Below, piece after piece: positions 36,799 through 45,352 of a stretch of DNA of 64,000 nt; the stretch's first letter is position 1, and each line of letters begins with the position of its first letter. The position numbers and the translations under genes were made by a program. Under the pieces are notes generated by a model. That model was not told the DNA's origin. It searched no databases and worked only from the letters and a program-made list of their open reading frames with translations. This DNA comes from Paraburkholderia diazotrophica (GTDB lineage Bacteria > Pseudomonadota > Gammaproteobacteria > Burkholderiales > Burkholderiaceae): NCBI RefSeq assembly GCF_900108945.1, contig NZ_FNYE01000007.1, forward strand, positions 1 to 64,000, given 5' to 3'.

Positions 36799-38102
36799 GG
36801 TTGGCAAGACCGCTTCGTTTGCTCTATGTGCAGGTCGTGCTGGCCATGGTGCTCGGCATGACGCTCGGCCATTTCTGGCCGCAGGCGGGCGCGCTGCTCA
36901 AGCCTCTCAGCGACGCGTTCGTTGGCCTTGTACGGATGATGATCGCGCCGATTGTCTTTTGCACGATCGTCTCGGGCATCACATCACTGGCGAACGGGAA
37001 GGCCATCGGGCGCACGATTATCCACTCGCTGGCGCTTTTCTATCTCCTGACAGCCGTCGCGCTCGCGCTCGGACTCGTCACAGCGTTCGTACTGCGACCT
37101 GGCGCCGGCATGCACGTCGACGCCCATCATCTGGACTCGAGCATCGTCGCGCAATATGCGAAGCACGCGCAGGAGCACGGGCTGGTGGCGTTCGGACTGA
37201 GCGTGATCCCGGAGACGATGCTCGGCGCCTTCGAGAAGGGCGAGGTGCTGCCAGTGCTGCTGCTCTCGGTGCTCTTCGGCTTCTCGCTCAATGCTTATCC
37301 GCGGGCTGGCCGGCCAGTGCTAGCGCTCATCGACGGCGTCGCCCAGATGCTCTTTCGCATCCTCGCGATGATCATGCGACTCGCTCCACTCGGGGCGTTC
37401 GGTGCGATGGCTTTCACGGTGGGACGCTTCGGCATCCGCTCGGTCGGCTCGCTCGGCATGCTGATGGTGTCCTTCTACGTGGCATGCCTGTTATTCGTTG
37501 CGCTGGTGCTCGCGCCCCTCGCGCGGCTGCACGGCTTCGCGCTTTGGCGACTCTTGCGCTACATGCGCGAGGAATTGCTCATCGTCCTCGCGACATCGTC
37601 GACTGAGCCGGTACTGCCGCGCCTGATCGCGAAGCTGGAGGCGCTCGGTTGCGACAAGGGCGTCGTGGGGCTTGTGCTGCCTGCGGGCTATTCGTTTAAT
37701 CTGGACGGCACCGCAATCTATCTGACGCTCGCCTCGCTGTTCATCGCGCAGGCGTGCGATGTGCCGCTTTCCGCGCCGCAGATCGCGACGATGCTCGCCG
37801 TCATGTTGCTCACTTCCAAGGGGGCGGCCGGTGTGTCAGGCAGCGGGCTGGTGGCGCTCGTCGCGACGCTCATCGCGATTCCCGATCTGCCCGTTGCCGG
37901 GGTGGCGCTTCTGGTGGGTATCGACCGCTTCATGTCCGAGGCGCGTGCGCTGACGAGCGTGATCAGCAACGCCTGCGCAGTGATCTTCGTTTCGCTGTGG
38001 GAAGGCGCGTGCGATCGTGCGCGTCTCGCGCAGATGCTCAGGGTGGCCGAGCCAGGCCGCCAGGACGGTGCCAATGACGCCGCGACAGACACCGCGAGGT
38101 AA
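36795..38102 (+). CDS. Dicarboxylate/amino acid:cation symporter (DctA/GltP family)
   Basis: 435 residues from a GTG overlapping the LysR stop. Family hallmarks are the serine-rich re-entrant loop ATSSTEPVLPRL (usually TSSSESALP), the NLDGT motif in GYSFNLDGTAIYL near residue 305, and SKGAAGVSGSGLV near 340. It would import C4-dicarboxylates or related acids with protons or sodium. The changed first loop (STEPVLP) suggests a different substrate preference from DctA. It converges on the binding-protein gene at 38142. Confidence 0.93.
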   Translation: MRLARPLRLLYVQVVLAMVLGMTLGHFWPQAGALLKPLSDAFVGLVRMMIAPIVFCTIVSGITSLANGKAIGRTIIHSLALFYLLTAVALALGLVTAFVLRPGAGMHVDAHHLDSSIVAQYAKHAQEHGLVAFGLSVIPETMLGAFEKGEVLPVLLLSVLFGFSLNAYPRAGRPVLALIDGVAQMLFRILAMIMRLAPLGAFGAMAFTVGRFGIRSVGSLGMLMVSFYVACLLFVALVLAPLARLHGFALWRLLRYMREELLIVLATSSTEPVLPRLIAKLEALGCDKGVVGLVLPAGYSFNLDGTAIYLTLASLFIAQACDVPLSAPQIATMLAVMLLTSKGAAGVSGSGLVALVATLIAIPDLPVAGVALLVGIDRFMSEARALTSVISNACAVIFVSLWEGACDRARLAQMLRVAEPGRQDGANDAATDTAR

Positions 38103-38141
38103 CAGGAAGGCTGACTGGGCAAGCCTTCCCATGGTGCTGCC

Positions 38142-38924
38142 TCAATGTGCGGAAACGGAATCGAGCCCGGTCGATTTCACTTCCGCTTGTACGTCGGGTG
38201 ATGCAAGGTAGTCGAGAAGCGCCTTCGCTTCCTTCGGATGCTGCGCGCCGACGGGGATGCCGGCGGCGAAGCGCGTGACGGACTGCAAGGACTCGGGAAT
38301 CTTTCCGACGAAGGTCGCGCCCTGGACAGGCAGCAACTCGCTCACCTGCTGGAAGCCGATTTCGTAGTCACCGTTCGCCACCACCGACGCCACTGGAATC
38401 CGCGGAATCATCTTCGCCTTCGACCTCACCTGGTCCTCGATGCCGAGCTTCCTGAACAACTCTCGCTCGATATAGACGCCGCTCGCGCTGTCCGAGTAGG
38501 CGATCGATTTCGCGTGCAGCAGGGTTTGCCTGAGGCCTTCGGCCGAGCCGATGTCGGGCTTCGCCGCACCTTCGCGCACGACCATGCCGATGCGCGAATC
38601 GGCCAGCTCGATCCGCGATCCGGGGATGACCTTGCCTTGCCTGATCAGCTCGTCGAGTGCGTAGCCGACCATGATGACGGCGTCCGCAGGTTCGCCGCGC
38701 GCGAGCCTGTTGGGGATCGCTTCGGGCGATTTGCCCATCGACGGGCCGAGCGCGGTGTCGAGCGTGTTGCCCGTCTGGGACGCGAACCTGGGACCGAGCA
38801 CCTTGTAGGCGGCGGTGAAGCCGCCCGAACTCATGACGTGCAAGTCGGCGGCCTGCACGTTCGCCGCAGCGGCCGAGGTTGCGACGAGCGCTGCCGCGCA
38901 TAGTTTCAGAAGCAGATTTTTCAT
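38142..38924 (-). CDS. ModA-like periplasmic binding protein
   Basis: 260 residues with a signal peptide (residues 1-25, ending VQAAD). LHVMSSGGFTAAYKVLGPRF and YSDSASGVYIERELFRKLG match the type II periplasmic-binding fold of molybdate-binding relatives. No ABC permease or ATPase accompanies it, so it may not serve molybdate uptake. Proteins of this subgroup often sit beside organic-acid genes in Burkholderia, and here it lies between a dicarboxylate symporter and an MHS transporter. The ligand is unknown. Confidence 0.85.
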   Translation of the reverse strand: MKNLLLKLCAAALVATSAAAANVQAADLHVMSSGGFTAAYKVLGPRFASQTGNTLDTALGPSMGKSPEAIPNRLARGEPADAVIMVGYALDELIRQGKVIPGSRIELADSRIGMVVREGAAKPDIGSAEGLRQTLLHAKSIAYSDSASGVYIERELFRKLGIEDQVRSKAKMIPRIPVASVVANGDYEIGFQQVSELLPVQGATFVGKIPESLQSVTRFAAGIPVGAQHPKEAKALLDYLASPDVQAEVKSTGLDSVSAH

Positions 38925-38978
38925 GATTGCGGTCGTGCCGGGTCGTGTGTATTCGGGAACATGCGGGATGGCCGCGCA

Positions 38979-40274
38979 TCAGTGCGCCGGCGTCAGCGTC
39001 ACTGCGCGGCGTCGATAGAGCGCAAACGTCGCCAAAAGGGCGCACGCTGCGGCCAGGCTCATCCAGTAGCCAGGCGCCGCCTTGTCGCCCGTCATGTGAA
39101 TGAGAGCCGTCGAGATCGCCGGCGTGAAGCCTCCAAACACGGCCGTAGCGAGGCTATAGGCGAGCGAGAAGCCTGCAACGCGTACCTGCACGGGCATCAC
39201 TTCCGTAAGCGCGACGACCATCGCGCCGTTATAGATGCCGTACATGAATGAGAGCCAAAGGAGGACGAACAGCATGTTGACGAAGCTCGGCGCGTGAGCG
39301 AGCAGCGACAGTGCCGGGTATGCGGTCGCGATCGCGAGCACCGTCATGCCGACGAGCAGCGGCCGGCGGCCGATCTTGTCCGAAAGTGCCCCGCCAACCG
39401 GCAGCCACACAAAGTTCGACACGCCGACGCACAGCGTCACGAGCAGACTGTCGGCCGTGCTCAGGTGCAGAACCGACTTGCCGAAGGTCGGCGCGTAGAC
39501 CGTGATGAGGTAGAAGCTCGCGGTGGTCATCGCCACCAGCATCATGCCGGCGACAACGACGGCCCAGTTCTGGACCAGCGTGCCGAACACTTCCTTCATG
39601 CCCGGACGATGCTGGCGTGCCTTGAACTCCTGCGTTTCCTCCAGATTGCGGCGCAGCATGAAGATGAACGGCACGATCATGCAGCCGACGAAGAACGGTA
39701 TACGCCATCCCCACGCGGCGATGGCCGCTGTGCTCAGCGATTGATTGAGCGCGAAGCCGAGGCCCGCAGCCACGACGATCGCCACCTGCTGGCTCGCGGA
39801 CTGCCAGCTCGTGAAGAAGCCTTTGCGGCCGGGCGTGGCCATCTCGGCGAGATACACCGACACGCCGCCCAGCTCGGCACCCGCCGAGAAGCCCTGCAGC
39901 AGCCGCCCGAGCAGCACGAGCGCGGGTGCCAGAAGTCCGATCGTGGTGTAGCCCGGTACGAACGCGATCAGGATGGTGCCGCTTGCCATGATGGAGAGCG
40001 TGACGATGAGGCCCTTGCGGCGGCCGACGTCGTCGATGTAGGCGCCGAGCACGATCGCGCCCAGCGGCCGCATCAGAAAGCCGGCGCCGAAGACCGCGAA
40101 CGTCATCATCAATGAGGCGAACTCGCTCACGGCGGGAAAGAAGACGTTGGCGATCTGTGTGGCGTAGAAGCCGAACAGGAAGAAGTCGAACTGCTCCAGG
40201 AAATTCCCGGCCGTTACGCGGAAAACCGCAGCGGCCTTCGAACGTCCGGTCGAAAGGCTAGACGAGGGGTGCAT
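38979..40274 (-). CDS. MFS transporter, metabolite:H+ symporter (citrate/tricarballylate type)
   Basis: 431 residues from the ATG at 40274, chosen for its AGGAGA site. [20 protein letters not shown] opens the first segment as in MHS-family citrate carriers, the loop motif [20 protein letters not shown] follows, and 12 membrane segments are visible. It likely imports citrate or a related tricarboxylate. A perfect dyad about 105 bp upstream is a candidate operator. It is in the same orientation as the ModA-like gene, 54 bp downstream. Confidence 0.92.
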   Translation of the reverse strand: MHPSSSLSTGRSKAAAVFRVTAGNFLEQFDFFLFGFYATQIANVFFPAVSEFASLMMTFAVFGAGFLMRPLGAIVLGAYIDDVGRRKGLIVTLSIMASGTILIAFVPGYTTIGLLAPALVLLGRLLQGFSAGAELGGVSVYLAEMATPGRKGFFTSWQSASQQVAIVVAAGLGFALNQSLSTAAIAAWGWRIPFFVGCMIVPFIFMLRRNLEETQEFKARQHRPGMKEVFGTLVQNWAVVVAGMMLVAMTTASFYLITVYAPTFGKSVLHLSTADSLLVTLCVGVSNFVWLPVGGALSDKIGRRPLLVGMTVLAIATAYPALSLLAHAPSFVNMLFVLLWLSFMYGIYNGAMVVALTEVMPVQVRVAGFSLAYSLATAVFGGFTPAISTALIHMTGDKAAPGYWMSLAAACALLATFALYRRRAVTLTPAH

Positions 40275-40377
40275 CGAGGTGTCTCCTGAGATCCAGAAAG
40301 TACGCGGTGATCCGGTCGATTGTGGTTTTGACAATGTTCGCCCGGAGCCGGCAAAACGATAAGTGCAATTTTCGGAA

Positions 40378-40404
40378 CGATTGATGTTCGATCGTTATCA
40401 ATCG
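40378..40404. promoter_or_regulatory. 27-bp dyad upstream of the MHS transporter gene
   Basis: Arms CGATTGAT (40378-40385) and ATCAATCG (40397-40404) are perfect inverted repeats around an 11-bp centre which itself contains the palindrome CGATCG. It lies 104-130 bp upstream of the start at 40274, a suitable place for a regulator. The LysR protein at 35830 or an unlinked regulator could bind it. Confidence 0.55.
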
Positions 40405-40469
40405 GGGCCTGCTGATACCGCCGCGCGTTGCAACGCGAGCATGCGGCAGTGGCCGTCACAGACCTTGGG

Positions 40470-41022
40470 TCACGCCACGAAGTGGCACAGGGAAGCGGCA
40501 GTGCGTGTATCCATGTTGCGTCCGCGATTCAGGTGATCGTCGATTTCCGCGGCGCAGTCAAGCATGCGCGGATAGAGAAAGATCGTGAACGCGGCGGTTT
40601 CGAGATCCGCCTCGCTCAACTCTCCGCGCCTGAGCGGCTTCCACAGCACCTTGAGCAGCAGCGCAGCGATCACCGCGTCGACATTGACGCAATAGCGCAA
40701 GGCTGCCTTCGGGCTCGAAGTCGGGCATCGTCGCGTTCTCGCGTATCACCGCCGTGAGTGCCGCCGGGATGTGCGCGATGTTCGTGACCACCGCGCCCTG
40801 GCCGAGCAGCGCGGATCGTCTGGTGTGTAAAGCCGCTCGACGCCAAACTTTTTCATGAACCAGCGTTCCTTTGCGAGCGCATCGTCTGCGCCGCCCGCCA
40901 TTGCTCCCGCGTGCCCCACCGCGCGTGAGACGGCTCTTCCAGCGGCCCACCACGCACGCGACTACCGGTTTCGTCAATGTGGCGTCGGCCTCGTAGTAGC
41001 CGCACGGTTCGCAGTACAGCAC
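40470..41022 (-). pseudogene. Citrate-synthase/CoA-ligase-like two-domain protein, broken
   Basis: From 41022 the minus strand reads CGYYEADATLTKPVVACVVG and RWKSRLTR, shifts frame to AVGHAGAMAGGADDALAKER and FMKKFGVERLYTPDD, then back to GAVVTNIAHIPAALTAVIRE and MPDFEPEGSLAL. A large internal segment is missing, and a last frame gives CVNVDAVIAALLLKVLWKPL and MLDCAAEIDDHLNRGRNMDT with the end AASLCHFVA. This matches a protein joining a succinyl-CoA-ligase-alpha-like part and a citrate-synthase-like part. Several frameshifts and the deletion abolish function. It sits beside carboxylate transporters that it may once have served. Confidence 0.7.
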
Positions 41023-41952
41023 GGCGGCCGTGCTGCGCGTCGCGACGGGAAGGCGTGTGCGAGAACTGCCAATTACGGTCGACAGGCTCTTTGCATGAGA
41101 AAACGGAAGCCGCCGCCCGGTGTAGATATCTATCTGGCCGAAATCGCCGACCAGTGCAGTGAGCAGACTCGTCTGAGGAGGGGTAGAACTGGCTTGTCTT
41201 TAGCGACAGCTGCCGGCCGCAGTATCCAGGTCGAGCGCTGCGGGGGCTAGATCAAATGCCGCGCAAAGACGTACCGTCAGCGTGCGCGTTGCCCCGTTCT
41301 CGCGGAATACCGACCGACCATCAGCTGCGCTCGATACGACGCGCTTCTCTGGCATTCTGGATGCTGCGCATTCAGTAACGATGGGCGCGTGTCCGCACTG
41401 GAAGAGCATTGCCGCGGGCTGGGTACGGTATGGAATCAGGAATCAGCGTGCCCGGCCTACTTTGTGTCGCAGGACTTCGTGAGAGTGTCCTGGACTACGA
41501 TCGCCGCGCTCGGTCGCGGGACGCAGTACGGGCCAGATTGGGACATTCGACGCTCGCCCGCAAATCGGTGACACCCGGCAGATCCAATTCGCGCTTCAGC
41601 CGTTCATCAGGTCGAATCTTCATTCGATTCCCCAATGTTTTATCGTTGTTTAGATTGCTGATTGTGCTAATCGGATAGGGTCTTTCTTCAAGGCTCTCTC
41701 TGCTTTGCTGCATGGTTTTCGGCAACTACCAAATCGATTGGTGCGAGCGGGTCTGCTCCATGACATGAAAGTCGGCGGCGTAAGCGACGCGGACTCGCAA
41801 CAAGAGGCATACGATCAAGGCGTTGCAATCGGGCGAGCGGCGATCGATGACGCGTTGCCGAAGCCATAGGGACGACTTCATCGCATCTGTCCGATGCGAT
41901 CCTGCGGCTCTCGCTCATACTAATGTTCTCCGCGTAATTCTGGGAAAAGACC
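41023..41952. other. Long intergenic region, nothing recognised
   Basis: About 930 bp. On the minus strand near 41060-41150 a stretch reads LVGDFGQIDIYTGRRLPFSH, which could be a gene remnant but is not identified. AT-rich segment at 41620-41680. Other frames are short and without family resemblance. Confidence 0.4.
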
Positions 41953-42192
41953 ATGATCACCGCGATCAGCACAGTTCTGAACTTCATCGGCCTTACCATG
42001 ATGGCTTTCGGCGGAATCGGCGCTGCCTGGTTTTCGCCTGCGTCCCATCCGGACCCGGACTGGTCCGTGGACCATATCGGGGAACAGAGGGTCAAGCGAG
42101 TTGTGACGCACCATAGCCAGAAACTGGTAAAGCCATGCTTTGCCCTCGTTGGTGTGGGCGCGCTGTTCCAGCTTGCCGCCATGGCGTTTTGA
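41953..42192 (+). CDS. Small two-segment membrane protein, hypothetical
   Basis: 79 residues with hydrophobic segments at about residues 5-28 (AISTVLNFIGLTMMAFGGIG) and 60-79 (CFALVGVGALFQLAAMAF), and a charged loop between. A GGAAAAG site precedes the ATG. No family is recognised. Confidence 0.65.
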   Translation: MITAISTVLNFIGLTMMAFGGIGAAWFSPASHPDPDWSVDHIGEQRVKRVVTHHSQKLVKPCFALVGVGALFQLAAMAF

Positions 42193-42475
42193 GCCGCCGT
42201 GCCCGGATTGTGCATCACGAATATCGCGGCTGACTTCAGCGGTGTGATCTTCGGCCTGCCGCTTCAGGAGATGGCCGCATTGCCCGCACGGGCTGATGCT
42301 TGCGCGCACGCAATTCCTCTTACGGATTGACAGTAAAAGTCTGCGTCGACACCGAATCAGATCGGCTCGCCCGGCATGTCGGATGCTGCGCTTATGGGGT
42401 GATCATCCGGTGAATGCGGGAGCAGACGATGCTCGCACCTCGTCGCTTCGCGCTGCATCGGTAGCGAGGAAGACC

Positions 42476-42784
42476 ATGTCCACCCAGTGCTATGCGTCGT
42501 ATCGCGGATGCAAGATTGAAGTCCACGTCACGCCGGCAAATTCGCATGCGTTCGGTGGGATATGTCGGCGCTACCGCGTGTCATGGGTGATTTCTTCGCC
42601 TGATAATCCACATCAGGTGCTTGCAAGTTTTCCAGAACGCTTCGACTTCCTTACTGAGCAAGAGGCATTCAGGTACGGGGAGGGGCGAGCGCACACATTC
42701 ATTGATTCGATCCTGTCTACTCCGTCGCGCAGACGGATCGCGGTCAACAGTTCCGGGCACGCAGATGAAGCACCAACAGTCTGA
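42476..42784 (+). CDS. Small conserved hypothetical protein, paralogue of the gene at 31033
   Basis: 102 residues from the ATG at 42476 with a GCGAGGAAG site; a longer in-frame extension to 42296 is not supported. Blocks YRGCKIEVHVTPANSHAFGG, RRYRVSWVISSPD and FRYGEGRAHTFIDSILSTP align without gaps to the protein at 31033-31341. Function unknown; it lies next to DNA-repair and transporter remnants. Confidence 0.8.
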   Translation: MSTQCYASYRGCKIEVHVTPANSHAFGGICRRYRVSWVISSPDNPHQVLASFPERFDFLTEQEAFRYGEGRAHTFIDSILSTPSRRRIAVNSSGHADEAPTV

Positions 42785-42834
42785 TGGTTTCTTTGTTGCT
42801 CTCGTTGCCACAATAGTCGTGACTTTGTGCACAG

Positions 42835-43250
42835 TTGCTTTGTGGGATCTTGCGGTATCGCTTGGCGAGTATTAGCCAACCTCTCATCCCACGAGACAAG
42901 CATCGACACGGCCATGCCAGAGCGCGCACGTACCGAAAAGGATCAACGGTGCTTGCGCCTTTGCCATTGCAAAGATAGTCGATGAAGATTTTGCCGACGC
43001 GGTTCTTGGTCCAGGCACGGCGGAGAACTTTTGCGGGATGACGTGCGCCATATGCTGGGCTACTGCCTGTGAGAGCGCCTTTAACCTCATCCCAATCGCG
43101 CCGGCGGGTGAGCGGCACGACGATGTGAAAGCTCTTGCCCCGCGCGTCTTTGCGAACGAGCGCAACCGAATGACCCGCAAAATGCGAAGCAAACGCTACT
43201 AGACGGTTGCTGCGTGCTCCCCGCGCAATGAAGTACTGAAGCTGGAACAC
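42835..43250 (-). pseudogene. LigD-type primase/polymerase domain remnant
   Basis: The minus strand reads FVRKDARGKSFHIVVPL-like text (VRKDARGKSFHIVVPLTRRR), then in another frame KALSQAVAQHMAHVIPQKFS, then TKNRVGKIFIDYLCNGKGAS and finally MAVSMLVSWDERL in a third frame. These are ordered motifs of the archaeo-eukaryotic primase domain of LigD, the bacterial NHEJ ligase. The ligase and nuclease domains and the N-terminal part of the primase are absent. Several frameshifts make it inactive. Confidence 0.7.
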
Positions 43251-43269
43251 GTCGCGCTTTTACCCACTT

Positions 43270-43647
43270 CTACTCCGTGCGGGGCCGGTCGTCCGAACTT
43301 CGCGGGGGTACAGTTTCACGCTCGGTTGCCGCGTCGTGCGCGCTGCCCTGGAGGTCGGCTTTATCGCACACCAGCCGTGGGTGCCTCGGATCGGTGACGT
43401 CGATCTGATGCCATGCGATCCGGTGGCGACGCGAGCGGCCCTTGCGCTGCACCGCTTCACGCAACACTCGCGGCAGCAAACCGACGGCGAGGCGCTCGAG
43501 CAAAGCATCGGGACCGACATGAAATTCGCTTATCAGCCACGCGTCGCCGTCGCGTACCACCTTGATCGCCTCTATGTGGCCGAGTCGTTTGCCGTCTCGC
43601 GATAGCACTTGCCGGCCAAGCGCGAGATCCACATTGACGTGCTTCAT
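43270..43647 (-). CDS. PRC-barrel-like conserved hypothetical protein
   Basis: 125 residues from the ATG at 43647, whose ATGA overlaps the stop of the preceding gene. LGRQVLSRDGKRLGHIEAIK and VVRDGDAWLISEFHVGPDAL form a PRC-barrel-like half, with HRIAWHQIDVTDPRHPRL closing it. It is last in a coupled three-gene operon with a second PRC-like protein and an Nramp-like transporter. Adaptor or regulatory subunit of the transporter is a guess from context. Confidence 0.75.
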   Translation of the reverse strand: MKHVNVDLALGRQVLSRDGKRLGHIEAIKVVRDGDAWLISEFHVGPDALLERLAVGLLPRVLREAVQRKGRSRRHRIAWHQIDVTDPRHPRLVCDKADLQGSAHDAATERETVPPRSSDDRPRTE

Positions 43648-44009
43648 CGACCCGATCCCGGAATGCGCTCGATGACGTGCTCGCGCAGCCAGCGCTGGGA
43701 GTCGCCAAGCGGCGTGTCGGATACATCGACGTCCACCTGGATGTCGATCCCTATGCGGCGGACATGGCTCCAGGGAATCCGGTACGGCTCGGTACAGCCC
43801 GCGCCACCAACGCTGCGGGCTAGTCGTGCTACCCAACGCGCGGCGCGTTCGCCAATGCGCCGCGCCATCGCTACCGAACCCGTTTCGATCGCAACGATTT
43901 CCGGCGGACGGCCCTGGCGCAGTTCGACGACGATACTGTCGATCCGCCCCATCTTCGCGCCATGGCGATCGACCAACTGTTTGTCCAGCACGTCTCGAAC
44001 AAGGTCCAT
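43644..44009 (-). CDS. PRC-barrel-like conserved hypothetical protein
   Basis: 121 residues. VLDKQLVDRHGAKMGRIDSI, VVELRQGRPPEIVAIETG and YRIPWSHVRRIGIDIQVDVD give two PRC-like half-barrels. Its ATG overlaps the TAA of the Nramp-like gene (TAATG) and its stop overlaps the next start, so all three are translationally coupled. It pairs with the following protein in style. Function unknown. Confidence 0.8.
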   Translation of the reverse strand: MDLVRDVLDKQLVDRHGAKMGRIDSIVVELRQGRPPEIVAIETGSVAMARRIGERAARWVARLARSVGGAGCTEPYRIPWSHVRRIGIDIQVDVDVSDTPLGDSQRWLREHVIERIPGSGR

Positions 44010-45229
44010 TACGTGCCTCCGAGTATCTGTAGCGGCACTGTGACGATTGCCAGCACGAAGCTGAGTGCGACGATCGCGATAACCACAGCATTTGAAAACG
44101 CGCCGTTGCGGTGATCTCCGACATAGCTCTCGTCATTCATCAACGACAGGAATGGAACGACGGTGAGTGGCAGGCTCATCGCAGTCAGCGCCATGGAGAA
44201 GACGGTCAGCTTTAGCGGGTCGACGCCCACAGCAATCGGGATCGCACCGATTGCAAGCGCGCACGTGTAGACGAGGGTGAATGCCGGATCTTCGCGCGGC
44301 ATGCGGTTCTCGCCCCAGTTCCAGCCGAAGCCTTGCGCAACGAAATACGCCTGCTCGAGCGCGATCTCCAGTGTCGCGCCGAAGCAGGCGAAGGCGAGCG
44401 ACGCGATAAACAGCACGAAGCCCCCGAAACCGAACACCGTGACCAGCATCATCGGCAACTGGTGATAGTTCTCGACGCGCGTAATGCCGTGCGCGGGAAA
44501 CACGCACGCGGCGGCAATCAGTACAGTCAGCGAAATGCCGCCGCCAAATGCCATGCCCAGGCCTGCGATCGCGCGGTTTGCGCCGAGATAGCCCCGGTCC
44601 CAGCGATCCTCGACCGCACCGGATGAGTAGAAGAGGAACAGTGACGGTGTGATCGACGCGCCGAGAATGCTGACCACGGTGAACCAGTAGTTTGCCGGGT
44701 CGTGATGTGGCAGGCTCGGCAGCACGCCTGACGCGACCTGATGCCAGTCGGGCCTGAGCGCGACTGCCGCGGCGACAAAGCTCAACGTGACGAGGCCGAG
44801 CAGTGACATGCCCTTTTCGATCAGCCCAAACGTACTGCGCCACAGTGCAAACCAGGCAAGCACCGCGACGGGCAACGCCCACCACTGGTGCTGTATCCCG
44901 GTGGCCATTTCGAGCGCCACACCGACGCCTCCGATTTCCGCCGACAGCACGAGCGTATTGACGATGAGTGTCGCAACCAACGGGAAAAGGAAGAAGCGGA
45001 TACCGAAACGGTCGCGAATGCCATCGGCAATCGTATGTTTGCTCACCGCGGCGAATCGTCCCGACATCTCGGTCAGAAAGACGATGCACAGCGTGCCGAG
45101 GACAATCGGCCAGACAAGCTTGAAACCGAATGCGGCGCCTCCTTGCGCCGCCGTCGACAGCGATCCCATCTCCAGAAAGCCGCCGACGCTCGTCACAACG
45201 CCGAGGGATATTTCGAGCAGTTTTTTCAT
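44009..45229 (-). CDS. Nramp-like metal ion transporter, divergent metal site
   Basis: 406 residues, about 11 membrane segments. Overall order fits the Nramp superfamily (e.g. MSGRFAAVSKHTIADGIRDR after segment 2, GASITPSLFLFYSSGA at segment 6). The canonical TM1 metal motif DPGN is replaced by a GGFLEMGS stretch and the TM6 MPH by ITPS, so the metal specificity is likely changed or the transporter moves something other than manganese or iron. It is first in an operon with two PRC-like proteins. Two other Nramp-type genes in the window are broken, and this is the only intact one. Confidence 0.82.
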   Translation of the reverse strand: MKKLLEISLGVVTSVGGFLEMGSLSTAAQGGAAFGFKLVWPIVLGTLCIVFLTEMSGRFAAVSKHTIADGIRDRFGIRFFLFPLVATLIVNTLVLSAEIGGVGVALEMATGIQHQWWALPVAVLAWFALWRSTFGLIEKGMSLLGLVTLSFVAAAVALRPDWHQVASGVLPSLPHHDPANYWFTVVSILGASITPSLFLFYSSGAVEDRWDRGYLGANRAIAGLGMAFGGGISLTVLIAAACVFPAHGITRVENYHQLPMMLVTVFGFGGFVLFIASLAFACFGATLEIALEQAYFVAQGFGWNWGENRMPREDPAFTLVYTCALAIGAIPIAVGVDPLKLTVFSMALTAMSLPLTVVPFLSLMNDESYVGDHRNGAFSNAVVIAIVALSFVLAIVTVPLQILGGT

Positions 45230-45352
45230 CCATCCGGCTCCGCCGCGATACAGCCATGCTCAAGCATTGTCTGTTCCCAAAGGCGCGGTTTCCGCTGCTG
45301 ACGATGCGCGAGCCGAATAAAAGCGCATGACGATGCGTGCCGCCACAGCCCA

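Noticed and set aside
39294..40115. 273-codon plus-strand frame opposite the MHS transporter
   Set aside because: Shadow of the transporter gene; very high Arg/His/Gln content and no recognisable domain.
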